Shown in pieces: positions 55,867 to 64,000 of a stretch of DNA of 64,000 bases. The notes under the pieces were generated by a model, which had not been told where the DNA came from, searched no databases, and was given only the letters and a program-made list of their open reading frames with translations. The stretch comes from CAYWNA01 sp964459305. Its GTDB lineage: Bacteria; Planctomycetota; Planctomycetia; Pirellulales; Pirellulaceae. The stretch is from the NCBI GenBank assembly GCA_964459305.1, contig CAYWNA010000040.1, positions 3,305-67,304 on the forward strand. The letters are read 5' to 3'. A program made the translations under genes and the position numbers. Within the stretch, counting starts at the first letter, position 1; the number at the start of each line of letters is the position of its first letter.

Positions 55867-57426
55867 TCAAGGAGCAGGCCCGTTACCAACCGCATACAGG
55901 CGTTTGTTCGTGGCTACGTATAGTACTCCGTTGGCGGCTGTGGGTGTGGTGTAGATGCGTTCGGGCGTGCGGATGCGGTTGATCACTTTGAGTTCTTTTC
56001 CGTGGGCCAGCACCCAAAACAAGCTTCGGCCTGTGCCCAAGTAGACCTTGCCGTCGGCCACCAATGTGGAACTCCAGATCGGTCTGCCCGCGTCGTGCAC
56101 CCAGTAACACTCGCCCGTTTCGGCGTCCAGGCAGTGTAACTGACCGGCGTAGTCGGCTACATAGACCAGGCCGTCGGCAATCGATACGGTGGACAAGCTG
56201 GCCCCGGTGTTTTTGTAGGACCAGACCAGGCCGGACCGGGTGACGTCGCCTTTGCCGGTGGCATCAACGCATACCAGCCATCCGTCTCTCTGCTTGTACC
56301 ACGGGTCCTGGGAGATGGTCACGTAGATGCGATTGTTGTAGAACACGGGCATCGAGAAGATCTCGTACGATGCACAATCATATCCGTGCTCGATGGGCAC
56401 GTCGTCTTGGGTTTGGGCGAGGGGATGGCCGTTGAATTGCCAGAGGTTCTTTAGCAGCGTCGGCCGATTGCCCGCCGTGTTTCCTTGCGTACCAAGCGGT
56501 TCGAATGCGTACACATAGCCGTTGCCGCCGCCCAGGAACAGGCTCGTCTTGCCGTCGACCTGTCCCAGCGACGGCGAACTCCATTGTCCGTGGATGATGC
56601 CCGTGCCGATTCCGAAATTGTCCCGCGCGACCAGCTTGCCGGTATTCTTGTCAAGCACGACCAGCGTGGGCGCCCCTGGCTTGGGCACCTCCTCGTGTGT
56701 CCACTCGACGCCGTTTCCGGTGCAGACGTACAGCAGGTCGCCGTGAATCAGGATTGAACAGTTCGTGGCGTTGTGAGGATAGACTCCCGATTCGGCAACC
56801 ATATCATACAGCCAGATGATGTCGGCGTCTTTGTCGCCCGGGGCAAGCGGTCTCTCGTCGGCCGAAACCATGTGGCGGCCTTCGTCGACGTAGGTCCCGT
56901 CGTTGCCGTTGGCCATTCCATTCACGTCCAGGCACATCACCTCACACCGGTTGCTGACCAGGTACGCACGATCCTTCTCGACCGTGGGCGGCGACGTGAT
57001 TCCCACGTAGTGCCAATCGGACCACTTGATTTCGTGCAACTTGGGAACGACCAGTTGCCAGAGAAATTTGCCGGACTTTTTGTCGAAGCACATCATCACG
57101 CCGCGGTCGCCTTGAATCCGCGAGTCGCGCGGCGCTTCGTTGTTGGTGCCGACGAAGACCTTGCCTGCCGAGACCACGGGCGAGCCGTAGGTCTGGTTGC
57201 CCAGCCGAGCGACCCACCGGACGTTTTTCGTGGTGGCCGGATCGATATTCCCGGTGGCCGGATTCAGCGTGCCCGGATCGAATCCTTCGGGAAGCCCTTT
57301 CTCAGCGGAGACCAGGTTTCTTGAGTTCTGCTCTCCCCACTGAGGCTGGTCTTCGGCGAGCGAAGTTGCCAGAATCATTGATGACAGGACCGCGACGAGA
57401 ATCGTTGCTGGTATCGCCCGCTGCAT
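55867..57426 (-). CDS. Secreted PQQ-type beta-propeller protein
   Basis: 519 residues from ATG 57426. Signal peptide to LATSLAEDQ, about residue 24. Eight-bladed quinoprotein-like repeats with the usual anchors (NVRWVARLGNQTYGSPVV, SGKFLWQLVVPK, GKLVARDNFGIGTGIIHGQW, TGECYWVHDAGRPIWS, LVADGKVYLGTGRSLFWVL). No calcium/PQQ-ligand Asp-rich site or haem CxxCH was seen, so a binding or scaffolding role is as likely as dehydrogenase activity. It lies 165 bp upstream of the large haem protein on the same strand and may be expressed with it. Confidence 0.85.
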   Translation of the reverse strand: MQRAIPATILVAVLSSMILATSLAEDQPQWGEQNSRNLVSAEKGLPEGFDPGTLNPATGNIDPATTKNVRWVARLGNQTYGSPVVSAGKVFVGTNNEAPRDSRIQGDRGVMMCFDKKSGKFLWQLVVPKLHEIKWSDWHYVGITSPPTVEKDRAYLVSNRCEVMCLDVNGMANGNDGTYVDEGRHMVSADERPLAPGDKDADIIWLYDMVAESGVYPHNATNCSILIHGDLLYVCTGNGVEWTHEEVPKPGAPTLVVLDKNTGKLVARDNFGIGTGIIHGQWSSPSLGQVDGKTSLFLGGGNGYVYAFEPLGTQGNTAGNRPTLLKNLWQFNGHPLAQTQDDVPIEHGYDCASYEIFSMPVFYNNRIYVTISQDPWYKQRDGWLVCVDATGKGDVTRSGLVWSYKNTGASLSTVSIADGLVYVADYAGQLHCLDAETGECYWVHDAGRPIWSSTLVADGKVYLGTGRSLFWVLAHGKELKVINRIRTPERIYTTPTAANGVLYVATNKRLYAVGNGPAP

Positions 57427-57657
57427 GGCATGGTTCTCCGTGGTGGCTTGGTTGCCACGTTGACTCGTTTGGCGATGATATCAGAAGGTCGCAGGTGACG
57501 TAAGGAACGGCGCCGAAATAGACTTCGGATTCATGGTAGCTGAAGTCGCCAGACTTTGGGCACTTGGCGTGGGAAAAACCAAGCTTTGGCGAGTTCGGCT
57601 GCATCAAGCAAATGGTGATAGCATGTCGGCAGCGATCCAGAGTAATGGGGCCACATT

Positions 57658-58743
57658 ATGAATAGCAGGGAAAGAGTCCTTTCCGCCATTGAGCATCGCG
57701 AGGTCGACCGGATTTCCGTGATGTACCGAGGTCTTCCGGAAACAAACGAAAGACTGAGCCGGTACTTGGGACTGGGACCTACCGACGCGAATTGGCCTGC
57801 GGTTCTTGATCGGCTCGGAGCGGATCTTTTCTCCGGCGGGTCTTGCATGGGCAAGTATACGCGGCTGGAGCCGAAGTACACCGGCCCCCGAAGCGACCTC
57901 GACAGCGGTTCCCACCTGGACCTGGTTTGGGGATTGGTCGCGAAACGAGTGAAGACCAAAGATCACGAGTACGTCGATTGGCCCGACCATCCCATGGCGT
58001 CCTGTGCCTCCACCCGCGAGATCGAGCAGTATTCGTCGCCGAAACTCTGCGATTTCGATTTTTCGGGCATGCAGGTGGATGAGGAGACTCAGCGGCGTGC
58101 GATCTATAGTGTGGGCAAGTTGAATCACATCTTCATGCTTGCTTGCCGGCTACGTGGAATGGACCGGCTGCTGTTGGACATGGCGACCGAACCGGCCCTG
58201 GCCGAGGCGCTGATCGAGAAGGTGGCGGTGTTTGCCGTTGAGCTCAACCGGAGATCTTTGGAGCACGTCGGCACCCAGGCGGACCAGTACGTGCTCTGGG
58301 ACGACGTCGCCATGCAAAGCGGCTTGATGATGAGCCCGGCTCACTGGAACAAGTATCTGCGCCGATGGTACGAGATACTGTTTCAGGACGCGAAGCAGTA
58401 CGGACTGAAGGTCTTCTATCATTGTTGTGGGAGTTTTCACCCGATCATACCCACGCTGATCGACCTCGGGGTGGATATTTTGGATCCGGTCCAGACATCG
58501 GCTCGCGACATGGACCTTCGGACTCTGAAGAGACGGTACGGCAACAACGTATGCTGGCACGGGGGAATCGACGTCCAACGGCTGCTGCCCTGCGGCACTG
58601 TGTCCGAAGTCCGAGAAGCCGTCCTCGACGCGAAAGAGCTATTTGGCTCTGGCGGGGGGATCGTTCTGGGGCCGTCCCACGAAATCACACCCGACACGCC
58701 GATCGAGAACATTCTGGCCATCTACGAGAACGCAACGGAATAA
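57658..58743 (+). CDS. Uroporphyrinogen-decarboxylase-family protein (MtaA-like)
   Basis: 361 residues from ATG 57658. Opening MNSRERVLSAIEHREVDRIS is standard for the URO-D superfamily, as are YVLWDDVAMQSGLMMSPAHW, FYHCCGSFHPIIPTLIDLG and HGGIDVQ near the end. The H-x-C in FYHCCGS is the zinc site of corrinoid methyltransferases such as MtaA/CmuA, unlike true HemE. Methyl transfer or demethylation is therefore plausible, but no corrinoid-binding protein gene is beside it. Stands alone on the plus strand. Confidence 0.85.
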   Translation: MNSRERVLSAIEHREVDRISVMYRGLPETNERLSRYLGLGPTDANWPAVLDRLGADLFSGGSCMGKYTRLEPKYTGPRSDLDSGSHLDLVWGLVAKRVKTKDHEYVDWPDHPMASCASTREIEQYSSPKLCDFDFSGMQVDEETQRRAIYSVGKLNHIFMLACRLRGMDRLLLDMATEPALAEALIEKVAVFAVELNRRSLEHVGTQADQYVLWDDVAMQSGLMMSPAHWNKYLRRWYEILFQDAKQYGLKVFYHCCGSFHPIIPTLIDLGVDILDPVQTSARDMDLRTLKRRYGNNVCWHGGIDVQRLLPCGTVSEVREAVLDAKELFGSGGGIVLGPSHEITPDTPIENILAIYENATE

Positions 58744-58871
58744 GGTCGCCGGTGGCAAAATCCCAAAACGATACGTGAATGAACCCACAACGCATGGTAA
58801 ACTAGAGGTAGGATCGTTGAGGATCGTTGTGCATACGTCACCGGCCGCATGCGTTTGGCGGGGTTTTGCGG

Positions 58872-59438
58872 ATGAAGATGAGATTTGCCTACCAATTCTG
58901 TATCGTCTGTGCCGTCATGGTGATCGCCTCGCGGACTTTGAGGGCACAAATGGAAAAATTGGAACCTGAAACGGAGGATCAGGACCCCAAGGTGGCGAGC
59001 AAGGTGGTAAACTTGGAGCCCGAAAAACTGGTGAGTTTGCCTGATCCACTGAGCGATGTCTCCGGGAATATTCTTGATCTGGAAAAGGACGGGTTCTTCA
59101 AGATCGTCAAAGGCGACTACAGCAGGACGACGGCAGGGGACGAAGAAGCGTTGGTCTGGACCGTGGAAGTGGTCAAGCCAATCACGTGCCGACACGCACA
59201 GCTCCGGCTCCGTCACCTGGGTGACGTGAGATTCTACTGGGTCGGCGAGAAATGGCGAAAGCAGTTGTATTCAACGGAATTGTACTATTCGTCGTGGGTT
59301 GCTTCAGGAGCCGTCCATCATGAGATCCTGGACCCGTATGAACAGTTTCAAATCTGGCTGGCCCTTGATGCACGGCAAGTTGGGCTGCTCAAACACGACA
59401 GAGCAAGTAGGGTCGTGTTCAAAGAGCTGAAGCAGTGA
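58872..59438 (+). CDS. Small secreted protein of unknown function
   Basis: 188 residues from ATG 58872. Signal peptide MKMRFAYQFCIVCAVMVIAS with LRAQ cleavage. The mature part has an acidic start (EKLEPETEDQDPKVASKVV), then a compact domain (LDLEKDGFFKIVKGDYSRTT, ALVWTVEVVKPITCRHAQLR, VRFYWVGEKWRKQLYSTELY, FQIWLALDARQVGLLKHD). No family is recognised. Its stop is 17 bp from the stop of the convergent MBL-fold gene. Confidence 0.7.
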   Translation: MKMRFAYQFCIVCAVMVIASRTLRAQMEKLEPETEDQDPKVASKVVNLEPEKLVSLPDPLSDVSGNILDLEKDGFFKIVKGDYSRTTAGDEEALVWTVEVVKPITCRHAQLRLRHLGDVRFYWVGEKWRKQLYSTELYYSSWVASGAVHHEILDPYEQFQIWLALDARQVGLLKHDRASRVVFKELKQ

Positions 59439-59454
59439 CGGGGACTCTGGCGGG

Positions 59455-61467
59455 CTAGTCCTCTGTGTCCGAGCTCTCGACGTCGACGATCGCTTCCGCG
59501 AATTGTGGCAGATGCCACGTGCCGTATTCGACATCGATGGGTATCACGTAGCGGCCCGACTCGGCATCAGAAGGAATGCCAAAGACGACCGGAAGGTCCT
59601 TTTCGGCCTTGGGCAGCACTTCGGCTTTAACCCACGACGGAGGCCCACCGCCAAAGTCCTTCGGCAAAGCGGCACGGCATGAAGCGGTGTTTGGCGAAGT
59701 AGAATGGTTGGTGATCACTACCTCCAGCCGCACCTCGTCACCTGGTTCTACCTTCTGTGTGTATGGATGGCAGCGAACCCAAGAAGCATCCATTCCGTAG
59801 TTGGCGTGGTCCCACGGAACAAGTTCGCCGAACAGCTTCTCACGTTCGTCTAGGTTCTTTCGCATGAACTGGATTTCCTCCGGCGTGAACGTGAAAGCGT
59901 CGCTTACGTGGCAGTTGAAGATGTGGGTGGGCTTCAGCTTCTCGACCAGCGAGATACAGTATTGGAAACCCACATCTCGGCCCAGCCAATTGCGGTTGAA
60001 GGCACAATAGTCGTCGATGCCGGCCATGGTATGTGAATCGCCCACGAACAGCATTCGCAGGTCGTCGACTTCTACCAGCAACGCATCGTGGTAAAGCGTC
60101 TGGCCAGGGTAGGAGTATGCGGTCATCTTGAATTCGCGCCACCGCCACGACTCGCCGTGTTCCATCACTCGATGTACGCGGATCGGCTCCGGCGCCAGGC
60201 ATGGTAACCGCCATGCAGTCGGGTTGGTCAGCACTTCGGCCAATCGGCGGTCGGTGCGGCAGAAGCAGTCGAATTCCTCCTGGAATTTGGGAATGCCGTT
60301 GGTGTGGTCGTAATGGTAGTGCGTCACCCAGAGACCATCGACGCTTTTGATCTCGCCGTCGTCCAGCATCTTCTTGATGCGACTGACGGTCCCGGTCGAG
60401 CCCACATCCATCACGAAAGCCGCCCCCGTCTCCGAGACGACCATCCACGTCGTGCCGAAATGCCGCAGGCAGTCCGGCGGCTCGATCCCCGGGCGAATTG
60501 GCATCTGTCCCGGCCGGCCCGCGAAGTCTGTGAACAGCTCAGGAAAGTAATGACGAAGTGCGCTGATGGCCACGTAGTTCTCGTAGCACGTTTCCAGCCG
60601 TTCGACCAACGAATCGATTGCCCCCGGCGGATCGTTCATCACGTTCCCGTGCGAAGGAACCAGCGAATCCGGCTTGAGATTCTTGATCCGGCCCAAACTT
60701 TCGACCAACCGCCCTTGGTCGCCCATGAATCCGTGATAACCGCCGATCGTACGTCCGCCTTTGCTGAATCCTTTCTGCAGGCTGTAGACGTCCCATACTT
60801 GCCCTTCGTCGCAGATCGAATCGCCGCAAAACACGACCCGTTTTCCATCGACTTCGATCAGGTAGCTGACCGAACCTTCGGTATGGCCCGGCGTTTCCAG
60901 CACGCGGATCTTTGCCGGCCCAAAGGTCAACTGGTCACCCTCGGAGAAGACCGAATCCACGCGTAGCCGATCGATCAGCATCAATCGCTGCAGCCGGAAG
61001 TCGCGGTACACTCGCCACAGGTGCTTTTCGTCAGTCCAATAGGCGTTCGGATCGGCAAAGTACTCGTGCTCCGCAGCCGGTACTCCGACCCTGGCCCCAT
61101 CGCTCGTCAAATCGTACGCGCCGCATGCCTGGTCACGATGGTGGTGGGTAAAAACGATCTGTTCCACCTCGGCGATTCCCAATTGAGTGAATACCTCGGC
61201 GACGCCGCCCTCGCCACAGTCGATCAGCAAGGCCTTTTTGCCATCGCGGATAATGCCAACGTTGATCGGTCCGTGATAGACGAACAGATGGTCGGAGATT
61301 TCTGTGACGTTGCCCGCTGTCGCAGCAGGAGACGATTGGGCCGACTCTCCAGCGACCGCTAATGTGTCTAAACCCAACAGCAAAGTCATCGCGAATACCG
61401 CGGTCGCTCCGAGAGACCTGCGTCGCAATGGTTGCCGTGTCCGGATAAGGTTCTGTGGATTGGTCAT
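59455..61467 (-). CDS. Secreted protein with two metallo-beta-lactamase-fold domains
   Basis: 670 residues from ATG 61467, six bases after a near-perfect AGGAGG. Signal peptide with LGLDTLAVAGESA. Domain 1 (~residues 50-270) has FTHHHRDQACG, TPGHTEGSVSYLIE, VFCGDS and VPSHGN: the usual HxHxDH box ends in Gln rather than His. Domain 2 (~340-570) has THYHYDHTNGI with a canonical box, then LYHDALLVEVDDLRMLFVGD and NCHVSD. The C-terminal ~100 residues are an Ig-like strand domain (VEPGDEVRLEVVITNHSTS). Hydrolase of an unknown periplasmic ester or lactone; domain 1 may be impaired. Confidence 0.85.
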   Translation of the reverse strand: MTNPQNLIRTRQPLRRRSLGATAVFAMTLLLGLDTLAVAGESAQSSPAATAGNVTEISDHLFVYHGPINVGIIRDGKKALLIDCGEGGVAEVFTQLGIAEVEQIVFTHHHRDQACGAYDLTSDGARVGVPAAEHEYFADPNAYWTDEKHLWRVYRDFRLQRLMLIDRLRVDSVFSEGDQLTFGPAKIRVLETPGHTEGSVSYLIEVDGKRVVFCGDSICDEGQVWDVYSLQKGFSKGGRTIGGYHGFMGDQGRLVESLGRIKNLKPDSLVPSHGNVMNDPPGAIDSLVERLETCYENYVAISALRHYFPELFTDFAGRPGQMPIRPGIEPPDCLRHFGTTWMVVSETGAAFVMDVGSTGTVSRIKKMLDDGEIKSVDGLWVTHYHYDHTNGIPKFQEEFDCFCRTDRRLAEVLTNPTAWRLPCLAPEPIRVHRVMEHGESWRWREFKMTAYSYPGQTLYHDALLVEVDDLRMLFVGDSHTMAGIDDYCAFNRNWLGRDVGFQYCISLVEKLKPTHIFNCHVSDAFTFTPEEIQFMRKNLDEREKLFGELVPWDHANYGMDASWVRCHPYTQKVEPGDEVRLEVVITNHSTSPNTASCRAALPKDFGGGPPSWVKAEVLPKAEKDLPVVFGIPSDAESGRYVIPIDVEYGTWHLPQFAEAIVDVESSDTED

Positions 61468-61779
61468 GAGAAGTCCTCCTGCCACATGGGAACGGATGTT
61501 ACCGAACTAGATCGAACCACTCAGCGCCGTCATCTTAGCGAACCCGCCGGCGCCGATCAAATCGCGGCAGAACGACATACCATCCTACGGGCGTTGGATC
61601 ACCAAGGATGAACGCCCCTGACTTAGGGTGGCCGAGACTGAGTCATCGAAACCACCAGTATTCCGCGTCGCCGGCAGACCGGAAAATCTGCACACATTGT
61701 CAGAGAAACGGATCAATGCCACTGGCGCAGACAAGAGCGCAAGCCAACGACTTCCTGGAACCTGTCCGTTTGATGGCTG

Positions 61780-63950
61780 CTATATCCTATCCGCCGTCCT
61801 ACGAGCAACATCGTTCGCAAGATCGTCCAAGATGTCGTCGAAGTCGAATAAGGAATCGCGATCGGCAAGTTCAGTGGCTGGCAAGGGGTTACTGGTGGTT
61901 AGTGCTTTCAAAGAGCCGCTGGTTTCTCCGCCGCTGCGCGCGAACAGTTGGTCACGGCTGGTGATCAGCGATGGTATGGTTGCGGAGCGCGCTTGAACAA
62001 CTTGATCTTTGGCATTCTCATCGGTTGTTGGCTGGCCAACGGACAATATGTGAGGAGAGGCCACTTGAATCGACGTACCACCTGCGCCGCTGAGGTCTAT
62101 CGTCGGCGACGCAAACATTGTCGCAACGATAGGTGTGGCGGTGGCTTCGCCTTCACCACCGCCTGTCTGACGATTGATAAAGTTGATCAGTTCAAGCACA
62201 TCCAGAGGCGTGCACTTGTTGTCGCCGTTAATGTCTATGTACAAATGATCGACATCGGCTGGGCTGCTTGGTGTTGGCAAATCACCGGCGCCGTGCTCGT
62301 TGATGTAGTTGATGATTTTCAAAACATCCAACGCAGCCACGTTCGCGTTGTCATCCACATCCATATGGGCATCAGCATCTTGGGCCGGATTCTGCCACGG
62401 GTTCGGGTCATGGGCGACAGTGATGGTGAATACCTCGTCGACACTCAAACCGCCGGCGTCTGTCGCCGTCACTCGCACAGCGAGTTGGCCGTTGTCTCCC
62501 AGTATGGGCGTGCCGTCAAAAGTGCGACTCGCTCGATGAAAGCTCAGCCATGCCGGCAGGTTAGAACCGTCGTTTTGTACCGCTGTCAATTTGAGACTGT
62601 CCCCCGCGTCGACATCGGCGAAAGTATTGGTCGCAAAGGCAAAACCAAAGGGTTGATTCTCCTCGCTTTGTTGATCTGGTAATGGGTTACTGACCTCCGG
62701 TCGCTCATTCAGATCGTTGACCATGATCACAATGCTCTGGGTGAACGAAAGGCCACCATCGTCAGTGGCCGTCACGTCAACCGTCACTTCGGACTCCTGT
62801 TCGTAGTCCAGGCTTATGCCATCCTTGAGCTTCAGCCGCCCGCCAGCTACTTCGAATCGCTGATCGGACAAAGCGAATTCGTGGCTATCACCCAAATCCG
62901 GATCGTCGACAGCCAGATTTCCGATCAACTCACCCTCTGCGTTCTCGTTGACCACGAGAATCGCCGTGGGAGGTTCGTTGAGATCGATCACCGTGATCAC
63001 GAAGTTCTCCGTGATCCACAAACCAACCGCATCAATGGCGGTCAAATATAGGCTGACAGTGGGCTCTCTTTCATGATTCAAAATCTGGCCGGCTTTCAGC
63101 TTCAGCTTTCCACCAACGATTTCGAAACGAGGATCTGATACGGTTGTGGTATGCGTGTCGCCTACATCGGGATCCTCGACGCTAAGGTTTCCGACCAGAC
63201 CACCTTCCACATTATCGGGCACGGTCGTGTTATCCAATACAATGTCACTAGGCGGCCTGTTCGCCATTTCATCGTCCGTCACCTCGACTGTGTTGGTGCC
63301 GTCTGTGAACCCGTCTGTCGAAACCGTGATGGTCACCGCCTGAATGCCGTCTACCAACACGTCGTCGATGGCCGTGATCGTGAAGGTCGCGGAATCCGAA
63401 GCGTCTGGGATCGTTACACTAGCGGGAACGGTCGCTTCGCTCGTGTCGCTGCTGGATAGGCGGACTTCCTGAGCTCCATTGGTGTCCGTGTTTCGATAAA
63501 CGGTCGCCGTGGTATCGCCGCCGTCCTCGGGGATAGTGGAGACATCGATCGTCAGTGTCAAGGCCGCCGCGTCGTTGTCGGTCACCTCCAGTATGTCGTC
63601 ACCGGCCGTGAAGCCCGCGGCCGAGCCCGTGATCGTCACCGTCTGCGTGCCGTCCACCACTGTGTCGTCCACACCCGTGATCGCAAACGTGGCCCAATCC
63701 AAACCGTCCGGGATCGTCACGCTCGGCGGTACGCCGGCTTCGCTCGTGTCGCTGCTGAACAGACTCACCTCCAAGGCACCGCTGGTGCCCGTGTTCCGGT
63801 GAACCGTGCCTTCCGTGGTCCCGTCGTGCTCGGATATGGTCGCCGCATCGATCGTCACCGTCAAGGTGGCCGTGTCGTTGTCGGTCACCTCCAGCGTGTC
63901 GTCACCGCCCACAAACGCGGCTGCCGAGCCCGTGATCGTCACCGTCTGCG
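61780..63950 (-). CDS. Calx-beta/cadherin/dockerin surface protein, N-terminus beyond the contig end
   Basis: About 720 residues visible; the frame is open to the right edge, so the start is missing. Order from the N-terminal side: tandem ~100-residue Calx-beta-like repeats that are nearly identical (SGALEVSLFSSDTSEAGV, VTIPDGLDWATFAITGVDD, TVTITGSAAGFTAGDDILEV), then two cadherin-type units (VSLYLTAIDAVGLWITENFV, VTVDVTATDDGGLSFTQSI), a putative Ig domain (NPLPDQQSEENQPFGFAFA), and a type I dockerin pair (VDDNANVAALDVLKIINYIN, DINGDNKCTPLDVLELINFI). The C-terminal ~90 residues are variable. Ca2+-binding surface adhesin typical of Planctomycetota. Confidence 0.85.
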
Positions 63951-64000
63951 AATCGGAAGAGCGACGTGAAGGGGAACACGGGAGATCAAGCGGGGCGGCG
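63951..64000. other. Probable Illumina adapter sequence, not genomic
   Basis: ATCGGAAGAGCG followed by a degraded match lines up ungapped with the Illumina TruSeq adapter (GATCGGAAGAGCGTCGTGTA, then GGGAAAGAGTGTAGATCTCG...) at about 36 of 50 positions, with errors increasing toward the end, as expected for a low-quality read-through tail. It interrupts the Calx-beta gene at its right end. Confidence 0.75.

Overview
The window looks like a piece of a Planctomycetota chromosome, most likely of a Pirellulales-type heterotroph, and probably from an assembled metagenome. The evidence is the gene content: Tat-exported Gfo/Idh/MocA oxidoreductases, secreted PQQ-type propellers, a hydrazine-synthase-alpha-like propeller joined to c-type haem motifs and an FGE-sulfatase domain, a cadherin/dockerin surface protein, DUF4832 and DUF3604 proteins, and high-GC intergenic palindromes. 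No rRNA, tRNA or CRISPR array was seen. The last ~50 bases resemble a degraded Illumina adapter, so the right edge is probably a contig end.

Layout. 1-6.4 kb: a minus-strand group of secreted or exported proteins (DUF4832, a 1142-residue propeller with an embedded methyltransferase domain, a Gfo/Idh/MocA oxidoreductase). 6.6-8.6 kb: a plus-strand phospholipid operon (small membrane protein, CDP-alcohol phosphatidyltransferase, CdsA-type cytidylyltransferase) resembling E. coli ynbA-ynbB. 8.8-15 kb: a secreted propeller, gene remnants, then a GH36 alpha-galactosidase and a beta-helix protein. 15-19.2 kb: a plus-strand pair (secreted protein, propeller-DUF3604/PHP protein) followed by a patchwork of gene fragments. 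19.2-23 kb: two secreted minus-strand proteins and a PhoD-like metallophosphatase. 23-30.1 kb: a polyol/sugar-acid catabolic block (GldA-like dehydrogenase, 2-hydroxyacid dehydrogenase, class II aldolase, SDR, and an FGGY kinase on the other strand) with an LRR lipoprotein between. 30.2-35.9 kb: a secreted propeller-methyltransferase fusion, a TrpB2-type tryptophan synthase beta chain and a beta-barrel porin. 35.9-37.4 kb: a gene-poor stretch of repeats with a group II intron maturase fragment. 37.5-45 kb: a 2011-residue polytopic membrane protein and a secreted esterase. 45-51 kb: a second Gfo/Idh/MocA protein, a GcvT-SHMT fusion and a choline-transporter-like symporter. 51-64 kb: a short truncated gene, a 1361-residue multidomain haem protein, a PQQ-type propeller, a URO-D-family protein, a small secreted protein, a double metallo-beta-lactamase-fold protein and the end of a Calx-beta/cadherin/dockerin surface protein.

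How the genes may work together. Much of the window encodes periplasmic or surface proteins for scavenging carbohydrates. The 23-30 kb block could carry a polyol or sugar acid through oxidation, phosphorylation and aldol cleavage. The GcvT-SHMT fusion beside a choline-type symporter suggests one-carbon flow from methylated amines to serine, although no demethylases are in the window. Repeats are a strong theme: two pairs of palindromic elements, a 166-bp inverted pair 17 kb apart, and several eroded genes next to them.
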